Shown one piece after another: positions 10,390-19,565 of a DNA stretch of 64,000 nt. This stretch comes from Picocystis sp. L7 (Eukaryota > Chlorophyta > Picocystophyceae > Picocystales > Picocystaceae). The translations under genes and the position numbers were made by a program. Within the stretch, counting starts at the first letter, position 1, and every line of letters begins with the position of its first letter. Where the stretch lies: NCBI GenBank assembly GCA_020975725.1, contig QXJR01000010.1, positions 658,371-722,370 on the forward strand, given 5' to 3'. The notes under the pieces are model-generated. The model saw only the letters and a program-made list of their open reading frames with translations, was not told the DNA's origin and ran no database searches.

Positions 10390-11910
10390 TCAACGTGCCC
10401 CAGAGTGATCCTGGCTCAAAGCATCAACAGGGCCAGCAACTGGAAACGCGTCCTTTGGAATGATTGCGTGCATGCCCCAGTTTCCATCCACCACCTGAGT
10501 GATGCCAAAGTCCACGCCAACCGTGATTGCGCTCATGGCCAAGTCCTCTGACCAGTTGAAAACACGCATCATCCAGTCCCTGGTTTTCAGATATGCGTTG
10601 TCCATGGCCCGGTTCAAGTTGTTGCCATTGTCATATATGCTGGACATGGGATTCTCAAGCTCGTAAAGATAGTCAGCAAACGCATATGACTGGATCACAT
10701 AAGCCGTGTCAGTGGAGATCAGGGGAAAGTCCAGGTCTTGCACGATGAGAGGAAGACCTTCTGACTTCTTGTGCAGCGTGATCTTGAATTTCCCGTTGAT
10801 ACTTGTCTCGATACCCGTTCCATCCAGTTCGGAGTCACCCTGGGCCATGTGAGCATCTCCCATGGAAAGGAGTCCGCCTGCCACTTGCACCGGAAGGTAC
10901 AGGGTAGATCCCTGGTTGATCCTTCTGTTGTCCATATTTCCACCGGTGGGGAGAGGAGGCACGGAGTCTACAGGTTCATCGTAGTCTGATGCAAGCCCGA
11001 TATTTCCGACATGGATATTTGCTGGCATTTTGAATGCTCCTGTCCCCGTGTAATCTGCGTATGCAGCCTGCGAAGGATTATCCCTGTTGACTACGCCTGT
11101 GAACCACAGGCCAGGCCACGTCTGCTCTCCGTCATCGCATGGAATTTCAACTCCTGAATACACCCGTTCATCATTACTCCAGCCAAAGTCGGTCCCTTCC
11201 AGCGTACCACTGGAAGGCGTTGTGCAGTTAGTTGATGGCTGGGCTTCATCATACCTGTACGAGTAGTCTGGTTGCACATAGTATTTTCCATCTTCTTCGA
11301 CAACCTCATAGATGGTGATCACATCGCGCTGATCATTGGGATCCACCATGTTGTTTGGCAGGCCCATGTGGTTGCGATTCTGGTAGCCCCACCATGCTGC
11401 TGCATTGACCCCGTACGTCTTCCCCGTTGATGGATTGGGTCTTGGCGTCAGCTCAAGAATGTCAATCTGGACCACATCACCAGGTTCCGCGCCGCAAATG
11501 TGGATAGGGCCTGTGAGCACATGAACTCCGTCGCTCGTGCCTTTTGCACCGCGTTGTGGCACTGACATTCCTTCTGCATCCCACTTGTAAATGCTCTCCA
11601 TTCCTGGATCGCCGTACACCATCTTCTCCGGATCGTCTCCTGCATGATGAGTGGCCATCTCCACATGAATGGTGTCCCCGGAAGTGACGGTGGCAAGCGG
11701 CGGTAGGCCTTTGTATGTGTACCCCCAATGCACAGTGCTTGCATTGGCTTCGATGGAAATATCATCGAGGTTGCTGGTCCTTTCACACATGCTTGACACC
11801 TGTTCAGTAGTCAAGTCATTCGATCGACGGCCATGAACGCCCACTACGTCATTCGCACTCAGCCACGTGAGCACAAGCAGAGCACCAGCTTTGCTGAGGA
11901 CTGTTGGCAT
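10390..11910 (-). CDS. Secreted acetamidase/formamidase-like protein
   Basis: The product has 506 residues in one exon with an ATG start and TGA stop. It matches the FmdA/AmdA acetamidase/formamidase family by overall layout: an N-terminal beta-rich part with GDTIHVEMATHH, VLTGPIHICGAEPGDVV and DILELTPRP, then the middle SMGDAHMAQGDSELDGTGIE block, and a C-terminal DFGITQVVDGNWGMHAIIP. The family hydrolyses formamide or short amides to ammonia and the acid, and the GD.H..QGD.E block is its best conserved region. Residues 1-27 look like a signal peptide (hydrophobic run ALLVLTWL, then a plausible cleavage near VVGVHG), so the enzyme is probably secreted or enters the endomembrane system. The length exceeds that of typical bacterial formamidases (about 300-410), partly because of inserted segments in the middle. 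Substrate cannot be told from sequence. Confidence 0.85.
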   Translation of the reverse strand: MPTVLSKAGALLVLTWLSANDVVGVHGRRSNDLTTEQVSSMCERTSNLDDISIEANASTVHWGYTYKGLPPLATVTSGDTIHVEMATHHAGDDPEKMVYGDPGMESIYKWDAEGMSVPQRGAKGTSDGVHVLTGPIHICGAEPGDVVQIDILELTPRPNPSTGKTYGVNAAAWWGYQNRNHMGLPNNMVDPNDQRDVITIYEVVEEDGKYYVQPDYSYRYDEAQPSTNCTTPSSGTLEGTDFGWSNDERVYSGVEIPCDDGEQTWPGLWFTGVVNRDNPSQAAYADYTGTGAFKMPANIHVGNIGLASDYDEPVDSVPPLPTGGNMDNRRINQGSTLYLPVQVAGGLLSMGDAHMAQGDSELDGTGIETSINGKFKITLHKKSEGLPLIVQDLDFPLISTDTAYVIQSYAFADYLYELENPMSSIYDNGNNLNRAMDNAYLKTRDWMMRVFNWSEDLAMSAITVGVDFGITQVVDGNWGMHAIIPKDAFPVAGPVDALSQDHSGAR

Positions 11911-14248
11911 CGCAGCAGTCCTTTCTCGGATGCGAAGGTGCTGGGAAACTGGAACTTCGGGCCTGTTGACTTTGAACTGCAGGAGGCAGTTTGCAGATGC
12001 GTCTCTTCACCTCACTTGCAAGAACCGATCGAGAGGTTGGAGGAAGGCGCAGCTTCTCGAAGCGAAGGTGCAGACGTAATAGGTGTAAGGATGGTCTCTT
12101 CGAATTTCATCGGACGACGTGTGTTCCTCGTCCCTTCGCCAACCTGGCACGTGGACCCACCGGCCCACGTGCCCCCCCACCTTCTCGTGCAACGGACGGT
12201 GGGGATCGCACGTGCTCTCGTTCGAGCATTGGATCTCCCTCGATCGGACGCACGTGGGACCCATGGGTCTGGGCAAACTCTCGGAAGGATCGAGGGTTCC
12301 ACCCGGGAAGGTGTCGGTGGGAACCATGGGGACCACTCGTCCAGGGTCGACCGGACTCGATGCCGGGTTCACTGGGGCGGGACCCTCCTCCACGCCACCC
12401 GGGTATGGAGCGACCGAAGGGACGGGGCTCGCTCCCTCGATCGGGTCCATCGAGGACACAAGCGCGTCGAGGATTCGCCGTGCTCTTGGGTCCGAAGACC
12501 GACACGTGCGTGGTTTGTTCTTCGCCTCCGCTTCGGTCACACCGTTGTACGAAACGGGCCCGAATCCGAAGGAAAAAGCCAATGGTCAAAGGAGGAGGCG
12601 GAACTCCTCACATTCAAAAGGCAAAGGAACAAGCCCCGCGTGCTCCAGCCTCCACTTGAAGGACGAACCCGAGACGGCCGAGATCGAATCCAAGCGGGGT
12701 CTGTGCACAGAGCAAGTACGCGATGTACCTACAAGCTCGAGCGTTCCAACCCCTCGAATTGTCTTGGGCATGGGTTCCGCAGATGTCCAACCATGTCCTT
12801 CCGAGCCGTGCCGCGGCCCGCTTCAAGAAAGCCACCAACCAACGATCGCAACTCTACCACCTCCTGCACCCGATCGTTGGCCTTGTGTCCACAAAGCAAC
12901 ACCCTTTTACTTTGCGGTAGAGCGAGGCGTAGGCTTGTTGGCACTCTTCACATCTAGGATGTGGTCATGGCGCATTGGTCTTGCACACGGTACCTTGGAA
13001 CGCCCCGAATCCCACAAAGGGACGTGTAAAGAACTCGACATGACCCTAAAGGCCGAGCGATGGGAGCTCGTGCCTCCTATCTTGAACTTCACCCGTGTGA
13101 AGGAGGTTGCCAAGAAAGGAAGAGGCGCCGGTGAAGGTCTTTCACTACTCCCGAGGTCAATTCAAGTCTGTTACATTGGGTGCGGTGGGAGTCAAGTGTC
13201 CCACTAGCTTTCGGCTGAAACGGCCAAAGTAAGAACGATGGAGGCATTGATTATTTTGCTTCATCTTCTTTCAAAACTGACCTTTGTCTTTGCATCCGAT
13301 GCCAACATGGTCCGTACATTTGCATACGTGGTTGCGAATCTCGTCAGTCGGGCACGTGTTATTCGGTTTGGGCAGCCCTCCTTGAGAATCATCCCTTTTG
13401 ACAATCGACTTATTTTGGGAGTTGTTTGCATTGGTGAAAATTGTGTTTTGGCTTTTCGGAGCCTTGCCGTTTCCTTACAACACTTGGTATATCGAACACA
13501 AGCCCCGGATTTTGCCGAATGTGCCTTTGATATAGCAATGGAGGGAACACATTCCATGAAGTTGGAGAATTTGTGATTTGTCACGTCCCCCGTGCAATAG
13601 CTACAGAGCTTTCGACCCGTGGCGACACAATGTGTACGTACGAATTGAAAGCTTTTAATTGTTGAAAGCGATTTCGTGGTTGTCGGCCAGCCCACCCCTC
13701 CCTCCACCTTCCTTCGGGACTCCTCCCGAGGCGCAGGCGACCGTCCAAGACAGGGGAACCCGCCCATTTCCTCAGATCCCAAGGTGGATTCGAAAGCCCC
13801 AAGGGGAACGGACAGGGTCTCTCAAGCTCTCGTGCCTCGTCGCTTGGGAGATATTTTCGGGGTGGGGAGGCCGCCCCGTTCCTCTTCGGTGCCGGTTCGT
13901 CCCCCCAACCAGACCCTGGCGTCCACCGAGGCAGCTCCTCCACCGGGACCGGGGTGCGTGGAGGAAGTCCAAGATGACTGTCCCCAGGACGCCCCAGTCC
14001 CTTCCAGGCTGGACGTCTTCCCCAGCCATCCATGTGCAATCCAAGTCTTGGATTCTCCCATTTGCACTGGTCGCAAAGGCAACAAGCAACAGGTGCGTGC
14101 ATCGACTCTTCCCTTCGAAAAGGCTGTGCACCAGGACCAAGGAAAGAGGGCTGACAAGGGTCTTTCGAAACAATGCGTCTTTGCTCGCACGTGAGAAAGG
14201 TGGTAGCACTCCATCCCACGTGTCGCCCAGGAGTGAAGAAACACCAAC
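11911..14248. other. GC-rich intergenic DNA with spurious open frames
   Basis: From 11.8 to 13.2 kb frames of 190-374 codons overlap on both strands (the longest at 11833-12957 and 12119-13207), with no recognisable domain and Arg/Pro/Ser-rich low-conservation composition. On the minus strand near 13.3-13.8 kb a frame carries a few Cys-rich motifs that faintly recall a transposase zinc ribbon, but it is too weak to call. The 5' end of the region should hold the amidase promoter. Confidence 0.4.
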
Positions 14249-14593
14249 ATGCGTCTCTCTTTGATGTTCTTCCTATTGGCTGCGACCATGCTGGTTGCTG
14301 GAGGCTCCAGGGAGTTACACAGCAGCGGTACCTGTAGGTGCACGTGTTGCCTGGGCAACGACTGTGATCCAACGTACGTCGGGAATGTGGATGTGAGCGG
14401 TCCTTCCGGGTGTACTCTTCCTGCGTGTAGGAATACATATCCTTCACAGTGCCCTGCTGAAGGACAAACAGGCTCGGTGGTTGCCGCCTATGATTCCTCT
14501 GCCTTCAAGACGGAAAACCTTCCAAGCACCAAACTGCTTTTGGGTATCCTCATGCTGCCCTTGCTTCTCCACTCCAGCAATGCCTTTCTTTGA
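14249..14593 (+). CDS. Small secreted Cys-rich protein, probably GPI-anchored
   Basis: The protein has 114 residues. Residues 1-20 form a clean signal peptide (MRLSLMFFLLAATMLVAGGS). The mature part carries a compact Cys motif, CRCTCCLGNDC, then PTYVG, then two further Cys and YPSQCP. The C-terminus is hydrophobic (STKLLLGILMLPLLL) after a small-residue stretch, as expected for a GPI attachment signal. I have the impression that short secreted proteins with a CxCxCC...YPSxCP core occur in other protists, but I cannot name a family or function. It sits between two other genes with secretion signals (amidase and chitinase). Confidence 0.65.
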   Translation: MRLSLMFFLLAATMLVAGGSRELHSSGTCRCTCCLGNDCDPTYVGNVDVSGPSGCTLPACRNTYPSQCPAEGQTGSVVAAYDSSAFKTENLPSTKLLLGILMLPLLLHSSNAFL

Positions 14594-15825
14594 AGAGATT
14601 TCTGCAATCTATGGTCATGGTGAGGTAGATGTAGCATACTTTGTGATTAATTGACTGTGCCTTTATCTATATTCGACATGCATTCAATCTCAGTGAGTCA
14701 GTTTCCATCCTTGGGGTCCGTTTAGAAACTCTCAGTTGAACCCGCATCTCTCTCAATCGCATGATATAGTCTGGGAGGACAGGCCTCTTGTTCAAAATAT
14801 CAACATGGAATGTGGTTGTTCCAAGGGCACACGGAAAGATTTTCGAAGCAGGAAGGAGATATGTGCTTACAGGGTCGCAACCATCTCGTGCAGTGTACCC
14901 CAATTCGCTGTCGAGGAACAGGGACAGCCTATCTCGAAGAAAGGCACATGGCCAAAGCATCTCCATGATAAATGGCAGCATTCGTCTTCGAAGAAGTTGA
15001 ATTGAGGAGAGACCTACCTGAATACGTAGGGTATCAGGTAGCTGAAAGGAAAATGAACTTGAAAGATCACAGGTAACAGGCGCGCGAGCCTGCGGGTGCT
15101 GGCGCGTTATTGACTTGCAGGTTGCGATCGTTATGTAGAAGTGCGAGTACTTTTTAAGATAAATTCATTTTCTTATCAGACATAAAAGCTCGAATTCGAA
15201 GCCAATCCATGGTAGAGTCCACACCCATTGTCGATATTAAATCAGGAGAAATGCATCAATCCAACCCAGCAACAACAAAACGGCTTGGGAAGCTCATTGG
15301 CGAATGCAGAACATCTTTCAGACAGGATGTTGAATACGGAACACAAACACACATCCTTGCATTGCTTGGTTGTCCTTTCGGCGCTAATATGGAAAGATCT
15401 AGCATGGCATTTTTCTTTGCAGTTCCCTGCTCGGTGAAGGTCAGAGCATGGGACCCTTCTGTGTTCAACGTATTGGACAAACTCATTTCTGAACAAGAGA
15501 GGTGACACTCAATAACGAACAAATGATCGGCGTAGTCGACCAGTGTCAAAGGTGATGTTACGTCTACTCTGTATGCTGAGTGCTCTTCTTTTTCTTAAAG
15601 ATGAGTTGTTGACTAGATTCAATCTGCTTGAAATCTCGCCGCTGAGTAACGCACTGACGAGACTTTGGTTTCAAACATCACTTACAAAACACCAAGAGTT
15701 GCTGGATAAAAAGCCTCATTCCAGACCACTCTACACAAAATTGCCAGATCGACTTGTTTGCTGGACTCTTTGACTGTCAGATGCAGGTTCAGGCCCCTAT
15801 ACGGATCATATTTGAAAGGTAAGAC
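14594..15825. other. Intergenic, no convincing gene
   Basis: A frame at 15209-15505 (98 codons, ATG start) is the best open frame but has no recognisable feature. The rest is AT-richer DNA with short frames. Confidence 0.35.
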
Positions 15826-17517
15826 CTAGAGCCGCAAACTGCAATAGAGAAAATTACCAATGGCAGCAAAAGTAGCAAGCAGAGCTGGCAGGGGTCTCCA
15901 CCCTGAAGAGTGGGCTCCTGCTTCTAGATCCGTGTTGTTTAGGTCTGGGTTGGGGGCAACACCCAGAAGAGGTCCTTCACACGAAATCTGTAAAGGTGCG
16001 TCGAATCTCTCCAGGCAAGGTCCAGCTTGGCCACAGGAGTCAGGATCATAGCAAACCTGCGATGGGGCAAACTTGCAGTGCCCCGGTCCGTGGAGGGTTA
16101 AATCATTGGTAGCGGAAGAACAGGTACTACATTGGGGCACTCCTGTAGGACCTGGCGCCACATCACAGATCCCACCGTCGCCGCAGTCCTTGTCGTTTCT
16201 GCAGCCCCAGCTGGGCTGATTGCGACATATACCTGAACTGGGAAGTGTAGAACACGTATCCCCTGTACCACAGTCAGCGTCCTTCCAGCAAGCCCAATCA
16301 CTGTTTGTCTTACAGAGCGAGGAGCCGGGAGGGATTAACTTGCAAGGCGCTGCTTGCCCGCAGTCCGTGTCCTTTCTGCATCCAAAATTTTCGTTTCCAT
16401 AGCAAACACCCAGATTGGGTAAATTGCACGGGCCTGACTGCCCACAATCTGCATTCTTCCAGCAGGCCCATCCAGGATTTCCAGAGCAAGTTCCTTGGTT
16501 GGCAGGCAGATTGCATGGTCCGCTCTGACCACAGTCCGCATTTTGCCAACAAGCCCAGTCTGTTTTACCTGCACAGGTTCCTTTGTTTGCAGGTATGTTG
16601 CAAACTCCTCCTGTTGTCTTAAGGCCACAATCTGCATCGCAAGTGCATGCCCAATCAGTCTTGAGGGAACAAGTTCCCCGCGGTCCCGTATTCGGACAGG
16701 CCATGTCGAAATCGTCACAATCGACCCCAGCTGCTGAGCAAGCGGCCTTGAAATTCTTGATGCGATTAGCCACCCTTGGATCGTCGACCCCTTGAGGATT
16801 GGCTGGAGGGCATTCGAGTGCTCCGTTAATCGTGGCGTAGGTGCCGCCAAAACTACCCTGCTTGGGCCATTTGATGGCAGGTCCCTGATTTCCCACGCCT
16901 GGATTGGTCATGTAGAACAAGATGGAGCCCCCCCATGCAAGGGTCGCGTTGGTGGCCATTAGATCCGGATCGTCACAAATTCCAGGTACTCCGTAGACGT
17001 CACCAGTATCGGCGTACGTGGAGCAGCAGGAGCCACCCCAGCACGTCATTTGCAATGCTCCACGTCCAAAAAACTTGCCGTAATTCTGAGCGCAGTTGCC
17101 GGAGGCAATGGTGCAGGGACTGGTGTAGTCTGGTGGCGCCAATTCCACGTTGTACTTCAACCCTCCAGTTTCTTGGGCCACGTTGCCGAGGAAGGAGGCC
17201 AGCAGAATCTTGTTGAGCGTGTCGTTTTGCGTCAAAAAAGGTTGGTCGGGGTTCTGGTCATCCCAAGATCGTATCGAGTCCCACAGTCCTTGGACGGTGA
17301 AGACAGGTTGCGGCGTCCCTTCGGTGATGGCTTGGACTTGTGCCTGCAGGAGGTGACCATCGAGTCAGCGCTTGCTTCTGCGATTGGCGATGTTCCAGTC
17401 CGTACGTTGTCGCCTCCGTCTCACCTCCACCCATTCCGGCGGGGTCGCTGCGCCAGCGAAGGAGGTCATCAGGCGCAGGGTCATCGCCATGGCGGCGAGA
17501 TGCATCGTCTGCATCAT
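15826..17517 (-). CDS. GH19 chitinase-like protein with Cys-rich repeats and C-terminal anchor, two exons
   Basis: Proposed CDS: 17517-17425 joined to 17343-15826, 536 residues. Exon 1 encodes a signal peptide (MMQTMHLAAMAMTLRLMTSF, cleavage near AGAA) and ends GAG|GTGAGA. The 81-nt intron ends CTCCTGCAG and the phase is 0. Exon 2 continues with a GH19 domain (residues about 45-225): FLGNVAQETGGL, whose Glu89 corresponds to the catalytic Glu of the family's HET(T)GG motif, then FFGRGALQMT and INGALECPP. GH19 enzymes cut chitin or related GlcNAc polymers. After it come about six Cys-rich repeats of about 29 residues built on WACWKNADCGQSGPCNLP, and finally a hydrophobic tail (LPALLATFAAIGNFLYC) that may be a membrane or GPI anchor. 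A secreted, surface-tethered enzyme is likely. Without the intron, the frame has no ATG at its 5' end, which supports the splice model. Confidence 0.8.
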
Positions 17518-19164
17518 CGCAGGTGTCCTTGTGCGTGGTTTGGAGGCCGTGTGCAGATCCTTGGACCAGGGTCTGGCGTGTGTCCTTCCCTCCAGGAACA
17601 GCTTCCACCACTCGAGAGCTCCGAAACGTGTCCACTCAGCAACCTTGGATGAGCAAGCTCCCCTGGGGCGTGTGCCAAGGGAAGAGGGAGGAGGACCCCA
17701 TCGTACGGTTCGCCTTTGCAAACCCGAAGTGCATCCAACGACCCCTCTTGAAGGGTATTGGTAGGAACCCAACCTGGGAGGAAATCGCACGGCCCGTGGA
17801 CATTTCCGAATGGACGTGCACGTTCGTGCACCGATCTTTTGAGGATTCGTCTTCTCTCTATCGAAATCGGAGCACCGTCCGTGTCTGGCTTCGCACCGAG
17901 ATCAACTGGGTCTTGAGGTCGAGCCTTGTGGGTGGAGACCGATGGTTGGGAAACGCACGTTAATGTACTGTGTCGAATGTTGTGTCCTTTTCCAAGTAGT
18001 GCATCGCGTTGTACAAACGCTATCGATGGGATCGTCTATACAATGTCGCAGCATTGAACTAGGTCGTAGCGACCACTTTGAGGTTGTTGCTTACAATGTG
18101 AAAGGGACTCTGGGTCCTAGGCTCCCGTGCGAGGAGCCTCTCCCCTCCATCCTAGGTCACCCACTGAAGGGCCTTGGGATTCATATACTAGCCTATGCGT
18201 GGGTGGCCCCTCTTGGCTTGATTGAGGACGGACAGTCCCCCCAGGGGCGGACCACTTTTTAAAGGGTATGGTGAGGGATAATTCCCTTCTCCCCCTTCCT
18301 TCTCTCCATCATGTCCTCAAAGGAGGAGGGGAGTCTTCCCTCTCACCACCACTCGCTCCTCGTGCCTCCCCCTTGAAATGGGCTCGTGTCCCTCCATGAG
18401 CTCGGCGTGACGTCCCACCCAAGTGGAGGGAACGGGAGAGGGGGGGTCTCGAACCCATCGAGATTCCTTCGAGCGACCCCATGTTCTTGGGTGCACCGTC
18501 GGAAATTTGGGAGCGTTTGCGTCCAAAATCTAGGATGGAGTAGAGGAGCCAACCACACGTGCTTGCGTCAAAAAGTATGGAGAACGGATCCATATTCGAG
18601 GAGGGAGGCCCCTTCAAACGAGACCCTCCAAAATCCCTGCTCGTGACCCCACCCACGACGGATTTCGACGATTTTTGCACGCGAAAGAACGGCCGATGGC
18701 GGAAATTTTGGCGGGAAAAGGAAGAAGAGGTGGAACTTTTTTTAAGTCCGTCGGTGGGCGACCGCCGTAGGCGCACCCCCCCCCCCGAAGGACTTAAAAA
18801 AGGAAAAGGAACGCCGAAAAACGAGACTTTCAAACGTTGCAGAAAAAGTGGTCCTGGGATGTTCGGCCCTTGTTGGACAAGGCGGGCGTCCGTTCCGAGG
18901 GGAGAGGGATGGAATCCCATCTATGAGAGTTTCAAAGTACACACCCAAAAAACCGGACGCAACGTCCTTGTCAAGCAAGATCTACTGCCTCTAAAGCAGG
19001 GCCTGGGGGCTTTGGCCCTGAAGTGCCCTCCGGTCATTTTAGGTGAACCCCCGGTCCCTATAGAGAGGTCGGTCCCTACCTCGAGGCCCCAAGACAGCAG
19101 GGTACTCGAGGGTTCCCCAATCCCGAGGCTTTGCCCTGGAGGATGGGACGGCCATAAGTGTGTA
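17518..19164. other. Intergenic, GC-rich, with a hairpin
   Basis: Overlapping open frames on both strands, none convincing. It contains the inverted repeat at 18738-18801, listed separately, and ends at the left terminus of the piggyBac-type element. The proximal part should hold the chitinase promoter. Confidence 0.4.
18738..18801. repeat. Inverted repeat able to form a hairpin
   Basis: Arms at 18738-18754 (ttttttaagtccgtcgg) and 18785-18801 (ccgaaggacttaaaaaa) are complementary over 17 nt with one mismatch, around a 30-nt GC-rich loop. It could be the end of a small inverted-repeat element or an RNA hairpin; nothing ties it to a gene. Confidence 0.6.
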
Positions 19165-19198
19165 AATCCCCAGCTCATTGTCCTATATATAGGACAAT
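19165..19198. repeat. Left terminal repeat of the piggyBac-type element
   Basis: Begins aatcccca and contains the perfect 22-nt palindrome at 19177-19198. Matches the reverse complement of the right terminus. Confidence 0.65.
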
Positions 19199-19565
19199 CG
19201 GGGACAATGACGTTTGGCCCAAGTGAGCCACCATAACCATGCGTATTTCTTTTGCGCGTTCTAGGACGTGTAGAGAACTCTTTGAAGGTTCTAAGTCCAC
19301 GCGCATGAGCGGAGAGATGGCCCGTGTCGTCATCCAGCGCCCCGTACATCCGGCCCTTCGTCGACCCATAGGACAATAGCGCCCAACTTCGCGCGGTCCG
19401 TGTACACGGATCGCGCAATCCCACGTCGCGTGGCACGGCTCATTTGAAAGCTTAGGAGGTGAACGTTTCGATCTATTACTCTGTGGAGCTACGCCTCCGA
19501 CCTCGCATCAAACGGGCTGGTGCAGGTGTGTGCAAGTCCCCCCCCCCGACACCCTCCGGCGTCGC

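Noticed and set aside
11833-13207. Open frames of up to 374 codons on the plus strand and 191 on the minus strand
   Set aside because: They overlap in several frames, lack any domain and arise from stop-poor GC-rich DNA.
13261-13782. Cys-containing minus-strand frame recalling a transposase zinc ribbon
   Set aside because: Only a few motifs match, no catalytic domain lies nearby, and the pattern is too weak to support a call.
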